Positions 23,544 to 31,835 of a stretch of 64,000 nucleotides of DNA are shown one piece after another. The position numbers were made by a program, and so were the translations under genes. The stretch is taken from assembly GCF_014137855.1 (NCBI RefSeq), contig NZ_JACGWT010000005.1:372001-436000 (forward strand), given 5' to 3'. A model generated the notes under the pieces. That model ran no database searches, was not told the DNA's origin, and saw only the letters and a program-made list of their open reading frames with translations. The DNA comes from Microlunatus kandeliicorticis. GTDB taxonomy: Bacteria; Actinomycetota; Actinomycetes; Propionibacteriales; Propionibacteriaceae. Position 1 is the stretch's first letter, and each line of letters starts with the position of its first letter.

Positions 23544-24184
23544 TCTGGCGGCCCGGGCGGAGTCGGGGCCAGCGCCGTCCGGTCCGGGGGACGCAGCCCG
23601 ACCCGGCGCAGCTCGCTCTCGGCGAGCGCGTCGATCACCGCCCGGTCGCCGCGCCGCCAGGCCCCGACCGGGTCGTCGCTGATCCGGGCCAGCACGTGCA
23701 TCGGCTGGTTGGTCATGGCGCGCAGCGCGAACAGATCGAGATCGGCGCGGGCGTCGACGAACCGCTGCGCGGCGCGCGACCGGCGGACGAACCGGACCCT
23801 CGCCGGGAGCCAGAAGGCCAGCACCACCGACACCGGGATGACGAAGACCAGCGCCCCGCCCCAGGTCGCCAGCCGCTCGACTGCCTGCACCTGCTGCTGC
23901 GCGGCGGCGACGATCGCCCCCAGCGACCCGGTGGCCTGGTCGAACGGCGTCCGCAGGGTGTCGCCGACGCCGGGAACCGCGCCGAGCCGGTCGGCGGCCG
24001 CGCGGAGGTCGGCGGCCAGCGCGCCCGCCGAGGACGCGGTGCGCCGGGCGGGGTCGGCGACGCCCCGGACGGCGGTGTCGGCGGCCCGGCCGAGCAGCCA
24101 CCAGACCACCACCCAGACCACCACGAGCACGTCCGCGGTGACCTGACCGGCCAGCCGCCAGGAGCGGTGCGCGTAGAGGCTCAC
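23540..24184 (-). CDS. Conserved-type membrane protein, function unknown
   Basis: A 214-residue protein with one hydrophobic segment near residues 16-31 and one near 108-127. Between them lies an Ala/Gln-rich stretch that could be helical (AIVAAAQQQVQAVERL). The C-terminal 80 residues are cytoplasmic and charged, with LDLFALRAMTNQPMHVL as a distinct segment. It starts with GTG and overlaps the esterase start by 4 bases. I recognise no domain. Its upstream region is the repeat tract at 24239-24367. Confidence 0.6.
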   Translation of the reverse strand: MSLYAHRSWRLAGQVTADVLVVVWVVVWWLLGRAADTAVRGVADPARRTASSAGALAADLRAAADRLGAVPGVGDTLRTPFDQATGSLGAIVAAAQQQVQAVERLATWGGALVFVIPVSVVLAFWLPARVRFVRRSRAAQRFVDARADLDLFALRAMTNQPMHVLARISDDPVGAWRRGDRAVIDALAESELRRVGLRPPDRTALAPTPPGPPE

Positions 24185-24238
24185 GGCCGCGTCCCGTCCG
24201 GGCGCGTGCGGTGGCCCCGGTCGGGCGGCGGTCCGGCC

Positions 24239-24367
24239 GTCGGGGTCCGCGCCGTCGGGGTCCGCGGCGTCGGGGTCCGCGGCGTCGGGGTCCGCGGCGT
24301 CGGGATCCGCGGCGTCGTCGAGGTCGTCGCCGTCGTCGAGGTCGTCGCCGTCGTCCAGGTCGTCACC
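24239..24367. repeat. Compound tandem repeat: five 15-bp units then three 18-bp units
   Basis: Units of GTCGGGGTCCGCGGC start at 24239, 24254, 24269, 24284 and 24299 with minor changes. Units of GTCGTCGAGGTCGTCGCC start at 24314, 24332 and 24350. Both periods are multiples of three, but neither strand is credibly coding here. It lies between divergent genes for the membrane protein and the penicillin-binding protein. Confidence 0.9.
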
Positions 24368-24424
24368 GGACCATCCTCGCCGAGGCGGCCGGGTGGCTCG
24401 GATCGGGCGACCGCGGCAGGCACA

Positions 24425-26464
24425 ATGGCGACGGTGACCCGACGTCGTGACGCCTCCCCCGCTCGCCGCCGTCCGCTCGCCCCGTGGTCGGCCGCGGGCA
24501 CCGCGGCCCTGCTGCTGCTGGCCGGCTGCACCGGCGGCAAGGTCTCGCTGCCCGGGCAGGGATCGAGCGAGCCGGTGGCGCAGGCGGCGACCGCGCTGGC
24601 GACTGCGATGGCCAAGGACGACGTCTCCGGCGTCGGCTGGTCCCAGCTGAGTGGCCAGCAGGCCCAGAACGACTGGACCACAACGACCGCCGGGCTCACC
24701 GGCGCGAAGCTCGCCGCCACCGCGGGCACCGCGACCCGGGACGGGTCGAGCGGGAGCGCCACCCTCCAGCTGGTCTGGACCTTTCCCGGCGTCCCGCAGA
24801 CCTGGAGCTACCCGGTCACCGCGCAGTTCACCCAGGAAGGTGACCGCTGGCTCGCCCGCTGGACCCCGACCCTGGTCCAGCCCGACCTGACCAACGGCGC
24901 ACGGCTCGTGGTGGAGCGGACCCAGGGCACGCGCGGCACCATCCGGGCCGGTGACGGCACCGCGCTGATGAGTGAGCGCCCGGTGGTGCGGATCGGTATC
25001 GACAAGACCAAGGTGAAGGCGGACCAGGCGGCCGCGTCGGCGTCGGCGCTGGCGAAACTGGTCGACGTCGACGCCAAGAGCTTCGTGACCGCCGTCCGGA
25101 ACGCCGGGCCGCAGGCCTTCGTCGAGGCGATCACGTTCCGTGCGAACGACCGGGACCGTCCGAGCGCGGCGCAGCTGGCGAAGATCGACGGGGCGGTCGG
25201 GATCGACGGCACCGCGGTGCTGTCGCCGACGCGAGGCTTCGCGGCGCCGCTGCTGGGCCAGGTCGGCAGCGCGTCGAAGGAGATCGTCGACGACTCGAAG
25301 GGCACCATCGCCGCCGGCGACCAGGTGGGGCTGTCCGGGCTGGAGCGGCGCTACGAGAGCCGGCTGGGCGGGACGCCGGGGGTGACGGTGTCGGTCCGGC
25401 AGCCGAGTGCGTCGGCCAGCCCGTCCGCCGGTTCCTCAGCCGGTGGATCGGCGACGCCGACGGGTGGTGGGTCGACGAGCCCGACGGCAGACCCCTCGGC
25501 GATGCCGGGGTCCAGCCGGACGGTGTTCGAGGCGGCGCCGAAGTCGGGCCGCGACCTCGATCTGACCCTCGACGAGGACCTGCAGCGGCTGGCCGAGTCG
25601 GTGCTGGCCGGGACCAAGCCGGACAGCGCCCTGGTCGCGGTGCGGCCGTCGACCGGGGCGATCCTGGCCGCGGCCAGCGGTCCCGGTGCCGACGGGGCCA
25701 ACAGCGCGACCTTCGGGCAGTACCCGCCCGGCTCGACGTTCAAGCTCGCCAGCTCGCTGGCGCTGCTGCGGGCGGGGCTCAAGCCGTCGAGCCCGGTGAA
25801 CTGCCCGAAGACGGTGGTGGTGAACGGCCAGACGTTCAAGAACTACAACGACTACCCGGCCTCGAAGGTCGGCCGGATCGACCTGCAGACCGCGGTGGCC
25901 AACTCCTGCAACACGGCGTTCATCGGTGAGCGCGACGAGCTGTCCGGCTCCGACCTCGCCGACGCCGCGGCGTCGCTCGGGATCGGCACGGACTACGACG
26001 TGGGCTTCCCGGCCTACTTCGGTTCGGTGCCGGCGCCGCGGTCGGAGAACGAGAAGGCGGCCTCGATGATCGGTCAGGGACGGGTGCAGGCCTCGCCGAT
26101 GACGATGGCCGGCGCGATCGCCTCGGTGCAGGCCGGCCGGACGGTGCTGCCCTACCTGATCAGCGACGACAAGCCGACTTCGAAGGCCGACCCGCTGACC
26201 GCGACCGAGGCGAGCCAGCTGAAGCAGCTGCTCGGAGCGGTGGTCAGCGAGGGCAGCGGTGCCCGGCTGCAGGCGCTCGAACCGCCGACGGTGATCGCCA
26301 AGACCGGCACCGCCGAGTTCGGCACCGACAAGCCGCCGCAGACCCACGCCTGGATGGTCGCCGCCCAGGGTGACCTCGCGGTCTGCGTCTTCGTCGGCCT
26401 CGGCGACTCCGGCAGCGGGGTCGCCGGCCCCCTGCTCCAGGACTTCCTCGAACGCGCCCGCTGA
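24425..26464 (+). CDS. Penicillin-binding lipoprotein with MecA_N-like domain (class B PBP)
   Basis: A 679-residue transpeptidase. A lipoprotein signal ends at LLLLAGC (lipid Cys about residue 35). An NTF2-like MecA_N domain follows (about 50-160), then a dimerisation region (about 165-330), a 40-residue Ser/Gly/Pro/Thr linker, and the transpeptidase domain with SxxK as STFK (about 437), SxN as SCN (about 493) and KTG in IAKTGTAEFG (about 625). It crosslinks peptidoglycan outside the membrane. I start at the ATG at 24425; a GTG at 24434 is possible. The longer open frame to 23696 runs through the repeat tract and an opposing gene. Confidence 0.92.
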   Translation: MATVTRRRDASPARRRPLAPWSAAGTAALLLLAGCTGGKVSLPGQGSSEPVAQAATALATAMAKDDVSGVGWSQLSGQQAQNDWTTTTAGLTGAKLAATAGTATRDGSSGSATLQLVWTFPGVPQTWSYPVTAQFTQEGDRWLARWTPTLVQPDLTNGARLVVERTQGTRGTIRAGDGTALMSERPVVRIGIDKTKVKADQAAASASALAKLVDVDAKSFVTAVRNAGPQAFVEAITFRANDRDRPSAAQLAKIDGAVGIDGTAVLSPTRGFAAPLLGQVGSASKEIVDDSKGTIAAGDQVGLSGLERRYESRLGGTPGVTVSVRQPSASASPSAGSSAGGSATPTGGGSTSPTADPSAMPGSSRTVFEAAPKSGRDLDLTLDEDLQRLAESVLAGTKPDSALVAVRPSTGAILAAASGPGADGANSATFGQYPPGSTFKLASSLALLRAGLKPSSPVNCPKTVVVNGQTFKNYNDYPASKVGRIDLQTAVANSCNTAFIGERDELSGSDLADAAASLGIGTDYDVGFPAYFGSVPAPRSENEKAASMIGQGRVQASPMTMAGAIASVQAGRTVLPYLISDDKPTSKADPLTATEASQLKQLLGAVVSEGSGARLQALEPPTVIAKTGTAEFGTDKPPQTHAWMVAAQGDLAVCVFVGLGDSGSGVAGPLLQDFLERAR

Positions 26465-26480
26465 TCCGGCCGACTCCGCC

Positions 26481-26858
26481 CGCTGAGCTCGTCGAAGCGT
26501 GCCGTGCAGCGACCTTTTCGAACCGCTCGGACCCTTCGCCCTTCGACAGGCTCAGGGCACCGTGGTGCCGAACGCTGCCAAAGCGCACCCGTGCGCTGAG
26601 CTTGTGCAAGCGCATCCGTGCGCTGAGCTTGTCGAAGCGCGTCGGGCCCATGCCCGTCGACAGGCTCAGGGCACCGTGGTGCCGAACGCTGCCCCGGCTC
26701 GCGAACGCGCGCTGAGCTCGTCGAAACGCACTCGCCCCGAGCGCTGTTGAAGCGCACCGTGCGCTGAGCTTGTCGAAGCGCGCGGGACCCTCGCCCGTCG
26801 TCATGCTTAAGGCACCGTGCCCGCGCCGCGTCCTTCGACAGGCTCCGGGCACCGTGGT
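26481..26858. repeat. Cluster A of extragenic hairpin repeats
   Basis: At least eight copies, in both orientations, of a short palindromic element with centre TCGACAGGCTC (or TCGACAAGCTC) and closing bases GCGCT/AGCGC or GCCCT/AGGGC, several followed by CACCGTGGT. They fill the 412-base gap between the PBP and the methyltransferase, which converge. I see no gene in the gap. Open frames here only translate the repeats (for example FDKLSAR). Confidence 0.85.
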
Positions 26859-26876
26859 TGCGTCCGCCGGACTGGA

Positions 26877-27530
26877 TCAGTCCCAGGCCGGCTGCGAGTG
26901 GGCCAGGCCGTAGGTCACCACCGACCAGGCGTGGTGGCCTGAGGTGACGGTGCGGTGCTCGAGCTCGCGGAGCCGTTGGCCGAGCTGGCGGAGCAGGCGG
27001 CGTGAGGCCCACGAGCGGGCGTAGATCGAGACCACCACGATGCCGCCCGGGGCGAGCCGCCGGGCGTGGTGCGCGACGGCGGCGAGCGGGTCGGGCAGGT
27101 AGTACAGCACCTCGTTGAAGACCACGACGTCCGGTCGCCGGTCGGCGACGAAGCTCGGACCGTCGGCGCAGACGAACCCGGTGCGCTCGTCGGCCTTGCG
27201 GGAGGCGATGGCGATCGCCTCGGGGAAGCTGTCCACGCCGAGGTAGCGGCGATAGCGCAGCCCTTCCTGGAGGATCCCCTGCGAGCACCCGATGTCGAGC
27301 ACGAACCCGTCGGCTCCATGGCGCTCGACCGCCTCGCGGACGGCGGCGTACCGCTCCCGCTCCCCCTCGGCGCGCAGTCGGTTCCAACTGTCCTTGGCGT
27401 TCTCCAGGGCGTTGTCGCGGAGCATCGCCCCGCGAGCCAGCCGCAGCGGAACCGGCGCGCACGACATGGTCGCGAGCGCCACGCGACTCGCCAGCAGCCG
27501 CTCGACGAAGGTCGCCCCCTGCTGGCTCAC
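26877..27530 (-). CDS. Class I SAM-dependent methyltransferase
   Basis: A 217-residue protein with motif I VLDIGCSQG (about residues 74-82), an acidic residue binding the SAM ribose in LGVDSF and the motif VVVFNEVLYYLPDP after it. The substrate is unknown. The N-terminal 55 residues contain a run LRLARGAMLRDNALENAK before the fold. I choose the GTG at 27530 because the frame upstream to 27758 overlaps dprA and has Arg-rich composition without structure. An ATG at 27467 is an alternative. Confidence 0.72.
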   Translation of the reverse strand: MSQQGATFVERLLASRVALATMSCAPVPLRLARGAMLRDNALENAKDSWNRLRAEGERERYAAVREAVERHGADGFVLDIGCSQGILQEGLRYRRYLGVDSFPEAIAIASRKADERTGFVCADGPSFVADRRPDVVVFNEVLYYLPDPLAAVAHHARRLAPGGIVVVSIYARSWASRRLLRQLGQRLRELEHRTVTSGHHAWSVVTYGLAHSQPAWD

Positions 27531-27676
27531 CACGACGGCCGCCGGTCGACCGGTCGGGTGACGGCGTCGATCATCGCGGGCCTGTTCTGGTCGGGGGCGG
27601 TGGTCGCGGCCAGCCTGCCAGGTGCGTTCAACCCGGCCGCGCGACGCACCCGGCGGACGAGCCGCCACCACCGCGC

Positions 27677-28903
27677 TCACCGGCGCGCCACCCGCCAGCC
27701 CCGCTCGTCGCTCTCGGCCAGTCCCAGCTCGGCGAGCGTGGCCAGCTCGGCCAGGCACCGGCCCGGAGCCAGCCCGGCGAGCAGCGCGACCTCCCCGGCC
27801 GGGCGGTGGCGACCGACCGCGAGCGCCTCGTAGACCGACAGCGTGACCGGCTCGAGGCGGTCGGTGGGTCGCCCATTCGGCTCCTGCGCCGCGGCGGTGT
27901 CCGCGGGTGCCCGCGACGTCGCCGATTCGGCGGACCCGACCGGCGAGATCAGCTCGACCACGTCGGCCGCCGTGGTCACCAGCGCGGCCTGCTGATCACG
28001 GATCAGCCGGTGCGGAGCGACCGAGAGCGCCGAGTGCACCGGCCCCGGCACCGCCATCAGCACCCGGCCGCACGCGCTCGCCCAGCTCGCGGTGTTGCGC
28101 GCCCCGGAGCGGAGCGCAGCCTCCACGACCACCGTCCCGCCGGTGAGCGCCGCGATCAACCGGTTGCGGGACAGGAACCGCACCCGGGTCGGATGGGCCC
28201 CCGGCGGCAGCTCGGACACGATCAGGTGGTCGCGGGCCATCGCGGTGAAGAGGGCCGCGTTCCCCGGCGGGTAGGCGACGTCGACCCCGCAGGCCAGCAC
28301 AGCGATCGTGTGGCCACCCGCGGCGGCCATGGCCCCGCGGTGAGCCGCCGCGTCGATCCCGAAAGCGCCACCCGAGACGACCGTGACGCCGGCGGAGGCG
28401 AGGTCGAGTGACAGGTCACCGGCCACGGTGTCGCCGTAGGCGGTGGAGGCACGCGAGCCGACCACGGCGGACGACCGAGCCGTCCAGGCGTCCAACCGGC
28501 CCGGTCCGCTCAACCAGAGTCCGAAGGGCTCGCCACCCCGGCGCTGCACCGTGCCGCAGAAGGCGAGGTCGCCGAGCGAGTCGGGCCACTCCGGGTCCCC
28601 GGGGACGACGAACCGGAACCGGCCACGGTCGACCTGTCGTCGCAGCGGGGCCAGGTCGAGCCGCGCCGCCCGCTCGGCCGGGGCGGCACCGTAGCGAGCG
28701 CGGCGGAGCTGTCGCCAGACCTCCGGTGCGCCGAGCCGGCCGACCTCGGCAGCGAGCTCGGGGTCTCCGGCCTCAGCAACACAGCTCAGCCCCATCCGGG
28801 CCATCCGCTCGTCCTCGGGAACAGCGGTCGGGGCCTCCGAGCCGCGGGTGGAACCGGCAGCGCAGGCGGTCGCCCGCGCCGCTCCTTCGGTCCGGCCGGT
28901 CAC
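27677..28903 (-). CDS. dprA: DNA processing protein DprA
   Basis: A 408-residue protein that loads RecA on incoming single-stranded DNA. The Rossmann-like DprA core is clear: VVGSRASTAYG, then SGGAFGIDAAAHRGAM, AVLACGVDVAYPPGNAALF, and RFLSRNRLIAALT with VVVEA. A C-terminal winged helix (TLSVYEALAVGRHRPAGEVALLAG) ends it. The GTG start at 28903 overlaps the comM stop by 4 bases. Much longer frames in the same phase run into comM and are false. It closes the yraN-comM-dprA operon. Confidence 0.95.
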   Translation of the reverse strand: MTGRTEGAARATACAAGSTRGSEAPTAVPEDERMARMGLSCVAEAGDPELAAEVGRLGAPEVWRQLRRARYGAAPAERAARLDLAPLRRQVDRGRFRFVVPGDPEWPDSLGDLAFCGTVQRRGGEPFGLWLSGPGRLDAWTARSSAVVGSRASTAYGDTVAGDLSLDLASAGVTVVSGGAFGIDAAAHRGAMAAAGGHTIAVLACGVDVAYPPGNAALFTAMARDHLIVSELPPGAHPTRVRFLSRNRLIAALTGGTVVVEAALRSGARNTASWASACGRVLMAVPGPVHSALSVAPHRLIRDQQAALVTTAADVVELISPVGSAESATSRAPADTAAAQEPNGRPTDRLEPVTLSVYEALAVGRHRPAGEVALLAGLAPGRCLAELATLAELGLAESDERGWRVARR

Positions 28904-30582
28904 GGGAGTGCCTCCTCGACCGGAGCCCACGACTCGTCGAACGCCGCACCGGGTTCGGTGGCGACGTCCTCCGCGGCGGAGATCCCGCCCGGCAGGACCG
29001 CCGGAGTGTCCAGCCAGCTCTCGACCAGCTCGGACGACACGGCTCGGCCGTCCGCCGACGGGTCGCCCGAACGGAGCGCGAGCGCCGTGCGGACGTGGGC
29101 GCGGTTCGGGACGTCGCAGCCGTCGAGGTCGGCGAGGGTCCAGGCCACCCGGAGCACCTTGTCCACCCCGCGGGCGCTGAGCCGTCCGGACTCGCTGGCC
29201 CGGTCGATCAGTTCGGTGCCGTCGGGCAGCGGCAGGCGGCCGCGGAGGTAGGGGCCGGCCACTTCGCCGTTGCAGCTCCAACCGGTGCCGCGGAGCCGGT
29301 GCCGCTGCCGTTCGCGGGCCTCCTGCACGCGTTCGGCGACCGCAGCGGTCGTCTCCCGCTGGGCGAGCGCGGCGTCGAGCAGGGCGCGTCGGATCGGAAG
29401 CAGGGTGATCTGCAGGTCGAGCCGGTCGCGGATCGGCTCGGACACCTTCTCCCGGTAGCGACGGATCGCCTGCGGCGCGCACCGGCACCGGGCCCCGGGT
29501 GTGGCGGCGAGCCCGCACGGGCACGGGTTGGAGGCGAGCACGAGCTGGAACCGGGCCGGATAGCGCGTCTGGTTCTCACTCCGCCAGATGCTCACGGTGC
29601 CGGACTCCAGCGGAGTGCGCAGCGAGTCGAGCACCTTGCTCGGGAACTCCGGCGCCTCGTCCAGGAAGAGCACGCCGCGGTGCGCGAGCGAAACCGCTCC
29701 CGGCTTGGCGATCCGCGGGCCGCCGCCGACGATGCTCACCATCGAGGCCGAGTGATGCGGATCCGCATACGGCGGCACCCGGATCAGACCGCTCTCCAAC
29801 GGACGACCGGCCAGCGAGTGCAGCGCCGACACCTCCAGTGCCTCGGCCACGCTCAAGCGCGGCAGCAACCCGGGCAACCGCTCGGCCAGCATCGTCTTCC
29901 CCACCCCGGGCGGCCCGAGCATGCCGAGATGATGCCGACCCGCGGCCGCCACCTCCAGCGCCCAGCGAGCCTCCGGCTGGCCCACGACGTCGAACAGGTC
30001 GAGCGGTTCACCGTCCTCGACCGCGGCCGACTCCGGGTGCGGCTCGTCCGGTGCCGCCTCCGGCACCGGCTCGCCCCGGAACAGCGCAATCAGCTGAGTC
30101 AGCGTCGCGATCCCGAAGACCTCGAGCTCACCGACCAGAGCCGCCTCCCCCGCCTGCTGCTGCGGCACCACCGCCCGCCGGAACCCGGCCCGCGAGGCCG
30201 CCAGCAACGCCGGCAGCAACCCCCGGACCGGACGCAACCGCCCGTCCAGACTCAACTCACCCAGGAACACCGTCCCCGCCAACTGCGCCTCGGGCAGCAC
30301 GTCATCGGCGGCCAACACCGCCGCGACCACGGCCAGGTCGTAGTGCGCGCCCGCCTTCGGCAGCGCAGCCGGGCTCAAGTTGATCGTCACCAGCCGGTCG
30401 GGCCAACGGTGCCCGCTGTTGCCGATCGCCGCCTTGCACCGGTCCCGGGACTCGTACAGCGCGGTGTCGGGCAACCCGACCATCACCGTCCGCGGCAGAC
30501 CCGCACCGATGTCGGCCTCGACCTCGACGATCCGACCCTCCAGACCCAGCAGCGCCACCGACCAGCTCGACGCCAGCCCCAT
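28900..30582 (-). CDS. comM: ComM/YifB-family Mg-chelatase-like AAA+ ATPase
   Basis: A 560-residue AAA+ protein, somewhat longer than the usual 500 or so. It has an N-terminal Lon-protease-like substrate domain (residues 1-180, with LPRTVMVGLPDTALYESRDR), Walker A GPPGVGKT at about residue 222, Walker B GVLFLDEAPEF, a Cys-rich insert NPCPCGLAATPGARCRC and a C-terminal Mg-chelatase domain. The family drives branch migration during recombination of transformed DNA. The start ATG overlaps the yraN stop by one base. The C-terminal 60 acidic residues look disordered. Confidence 0.95.
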   Translation of the reverse strand: MGLASSWSVALLGLEGRIVEVEADIGAGLPRTVMVGLPDTALYESRDRCKAAIGNSGHRWPDRLVTINLSPAALPKAGAHYDLAVVAAVLAADDVLPEAQLAGTVFLGELSLDGRLRPVRGLLPALLAASRAGFRRAVVPQQQAGEAALVGELEVFGIATLTQLIALFRGEPVPEAAPDEPHPESAAVEDGEPLDLFDVVGQPEARWALEVAAAGRHHLGMLGPPGVGKTMLAERLPGLLPRLSVAEALEVSALHSLAGRPLESGLIRVPPYADPHHSASMVSIVGGGPRIAKPGAVSLAHRGVLFLDEAPEFPSKVLDSLRTPLESGTVSIWRSENQTRYPARFQLVLASNPCPCGLAATPGARCRCAPQAIRRYREKVSEPIRDRLDLQITLLPIRRALLDAALAQRETTAAVAERVQEARERQRHRLRGTGWSCNGEVAGPYLRGRLPLPDGTELIDRASESGRLSARGVDKVLRVAWTLADLDGCDVPNRAHVRTALALRSGDPSADGRAVSSELVESWLDTPAVLPGGISAAEDVATEPGAAFDESWAPVEEALP

Positions 30583-31010
30583 CAGCCGACCGCCTTCACG
30601 TGATCGATCTCCGGGGTGCCGGTGCCGCCGTCGAGCAACACCCCCACCACATCGAGCCGGATCTCCGCCCACTCCCCGCCACCAGCCCGCCCACCCCGAG
30701 CCTCCAGCCAGTGCCCCGCGAGGCGGCGCAGCCGCTGCAGCTTGGCGTAGGTGACGGCCTCGAGCGGCGACCCGTAACCGCGGCCCGAGCGGGTCTTCAC
30801 CTCGCAGAAGACCAGTCGCCGCCGGCCGTCCGGGACCGGCTCGGCGGCCACGATGTCGATCTCGCCCCACCGGCAGCGCCAGTTGCGGTCGACGATCGCG
30901 AGGCCCTCGGCCTCGAGGTGGTCGACCGCCAGCTGCTCGCCGCGAGCCCCGAGCGTCGGTCGGTCCGCGGGTGGCTTCCGATGGGGACCGGGTGGTCTGG
31001 GAGTGCTCAC
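30582..31010 (-). CDS. yraN: UPF0102 family endonuclease-like protein YraN
   Basis: A 142-residue protein with the PD-(D/E)XK-like core of UPF0102: GARGEQLAVDHLEAEG (about 22-37), WRCRWGEIDIVA (about 44-55) and LVFCEVKTRSG (about 66-76). The Glu, Asp and ExK residues of a nuclease site are present. Its role is unknown, but it is routinely found between rnhB and comM in bacteria. The stop overlaps the comM start by one base. Confidence 0.93.
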   Translation of the reverse strand: MSTPRPPGPHRKPPADRPTLGARGEQLAVDHLEAEGLAIVDRNWRCRWGEIDIVAAEPVPDGRRRLVFCEVKTRSGRGYGSPLEAVTYAKLQRLRRLAGHWLEARGGRAGGGEWAEIRLDVVGVLLDGGTGTPEIDHVKAVG

Positions 31011-31125
31011 GACTGCACCTTGGGCAGGTGTGGCCGGCGGTGCCGACGGAGGCGGGGGGTCTGTGGACGGAGCTCCAGAGCGGCCCGGGTCTGTGGACGG
31101 GGCGGCGCGGCCGGCAACACCCCCG

Positions 31126-31520
31126 GCGCTTCGACAGGCTCAGCGCGCGTGGTGGGGCTCAGCGCACGTGGAACCGCCGCTTCGACAAGCTCAGCGCACG
31201 TGGAACCGTTGCTTCGACAAGCCCAGCGCACCTGGTCCGGCCCGGCGCACGTGGGACCGGCGCTTCGACGGGCTCAGCTCACGTGGGACCGGCGCTTCGA
31301 CGGGCTCAGCGCACGTGGTCAGGCCCAGCGCACGTGGGACCGGCGCTTCGACAGGCTCAGCGCGCGTGGGCGGGCGCTTCGACAGGCTCAGCGCACGTCG
31401 TCGGGCGCTTCGACAGGCTCAGCGCACGTGGTCAGGCTCAGCGCACGTGATCAGGCTCAGCGCACGTGATGAGGCTCAGCGCACGTGATCAGGCTCAGCG
31501 CGTGCGGCCAGGCTCAGCGG
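31126..31520. repeat. Cluster B of extragenic hairpin repeats
   Basis: About ten near-identical direct copies of CGCTTCGACAGGCTCAGCG followed by CACGTGG, ending in a 19-base tandem array. They fill the gap between yraN (starting at 31010) and the DUF2469 gene (ending at 31524), i.e. inside the normal rnhB-to-yraN order. I see no gene in the gap. Confidence 0.88.
31432..31507. repeat. 19-bp tandem array inside cluster B
   Basis: Four head-to-tail units of TCAGGCTCAGCGCACGTGA start at 31432, 31451, 31470 and 31489, the last diverged. Each is the second half of the hairpin element without its first arm. Confidence 0.85.
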
Positions 31521-31523
31521 CCG

Positions 31524-31835
31524 TCAGGAGTCCTTGGGGACCTCGAGGTCGCTGTGGGCGATCTCCTCGATCGAGACGTCGTGGAAGGTGAGGACCTTGG
31601 CGCTCTTGACGAAGCGGGCGGGGCGGTACATGTCCCAGACCCAGGCGTCGGCCATCGAGACCTCGAAGTAGGCGTCAGCGCCCTCGGTCCGCACCTTCAT
31701 GTCCACCGCGTTGCACAGGTAGAAACGCCGCTCGGTCTCCACCGCGTAGGTGAAGATCCCGACGACGTCCTTGTACTCGCGGTACAGCTGCAGCTCGAGT
31801 TCGCTCTCGTACTGCTCCAGGTCCTCAGCACTCAT
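31524..31835 (-). CDS. DUF2469 family protein
   Basis: A 103-residue acidic protein beginning MSAEDLEQYESELELQLYRE and containing VVGIFTYAVETERRFYL and DMYRPARFVK. This is the actinobacterial DUF2469 family, nearly always found directly after rnhB. Its function is unknown. Its start overlaps the end of rnhB by 11 bases, so translation is coupled. Confidence 0.92.
   Translation of the reverse strand: MSAEDLEQYESELELQLYREYKDVVGIFTYAVETERRFYLCNAVDMKVRTEGADAYFEVSMADAWVWDMYRPARFVKSAKVLTFHDVSIEEIAHSDLEVPKDS

Noticed and set aside
23696-24424. N-terminal extension of the penicillin-binding protein through the repeat tract
   Set aside because: It would bury the lipoprotein signal deep inside the protein and overlap two opposing genes.
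24181-24762. A 193-residue minus-strand protein with Thr-Pro-Arg repeats
   Set aside because: It overlaps the start of the penicillin-binding protein gene, lacks a ribosome site, and the repeat is better seen as a DNA tandem tract.
26481-26858. CRISPR-like array
   Set aside because: Repeats are in both orientations, spacing is irregular, there are no unique spacers of constant length, and no cas genes are nearby.
27558-27833. Small plus-strand membrane-like peptide (TASIIAGLFWSGAVVAASLPG)
   Set aside because: It has no ribosome site, and most of it runs antisense through dprA with Arg-rich shadow composition.
30850-31510. Proteins with repeated RFDRLSARG or LRQAQRTW segments
   Set aside because: They are translations of the extragenic hairpin repeats in different frames.
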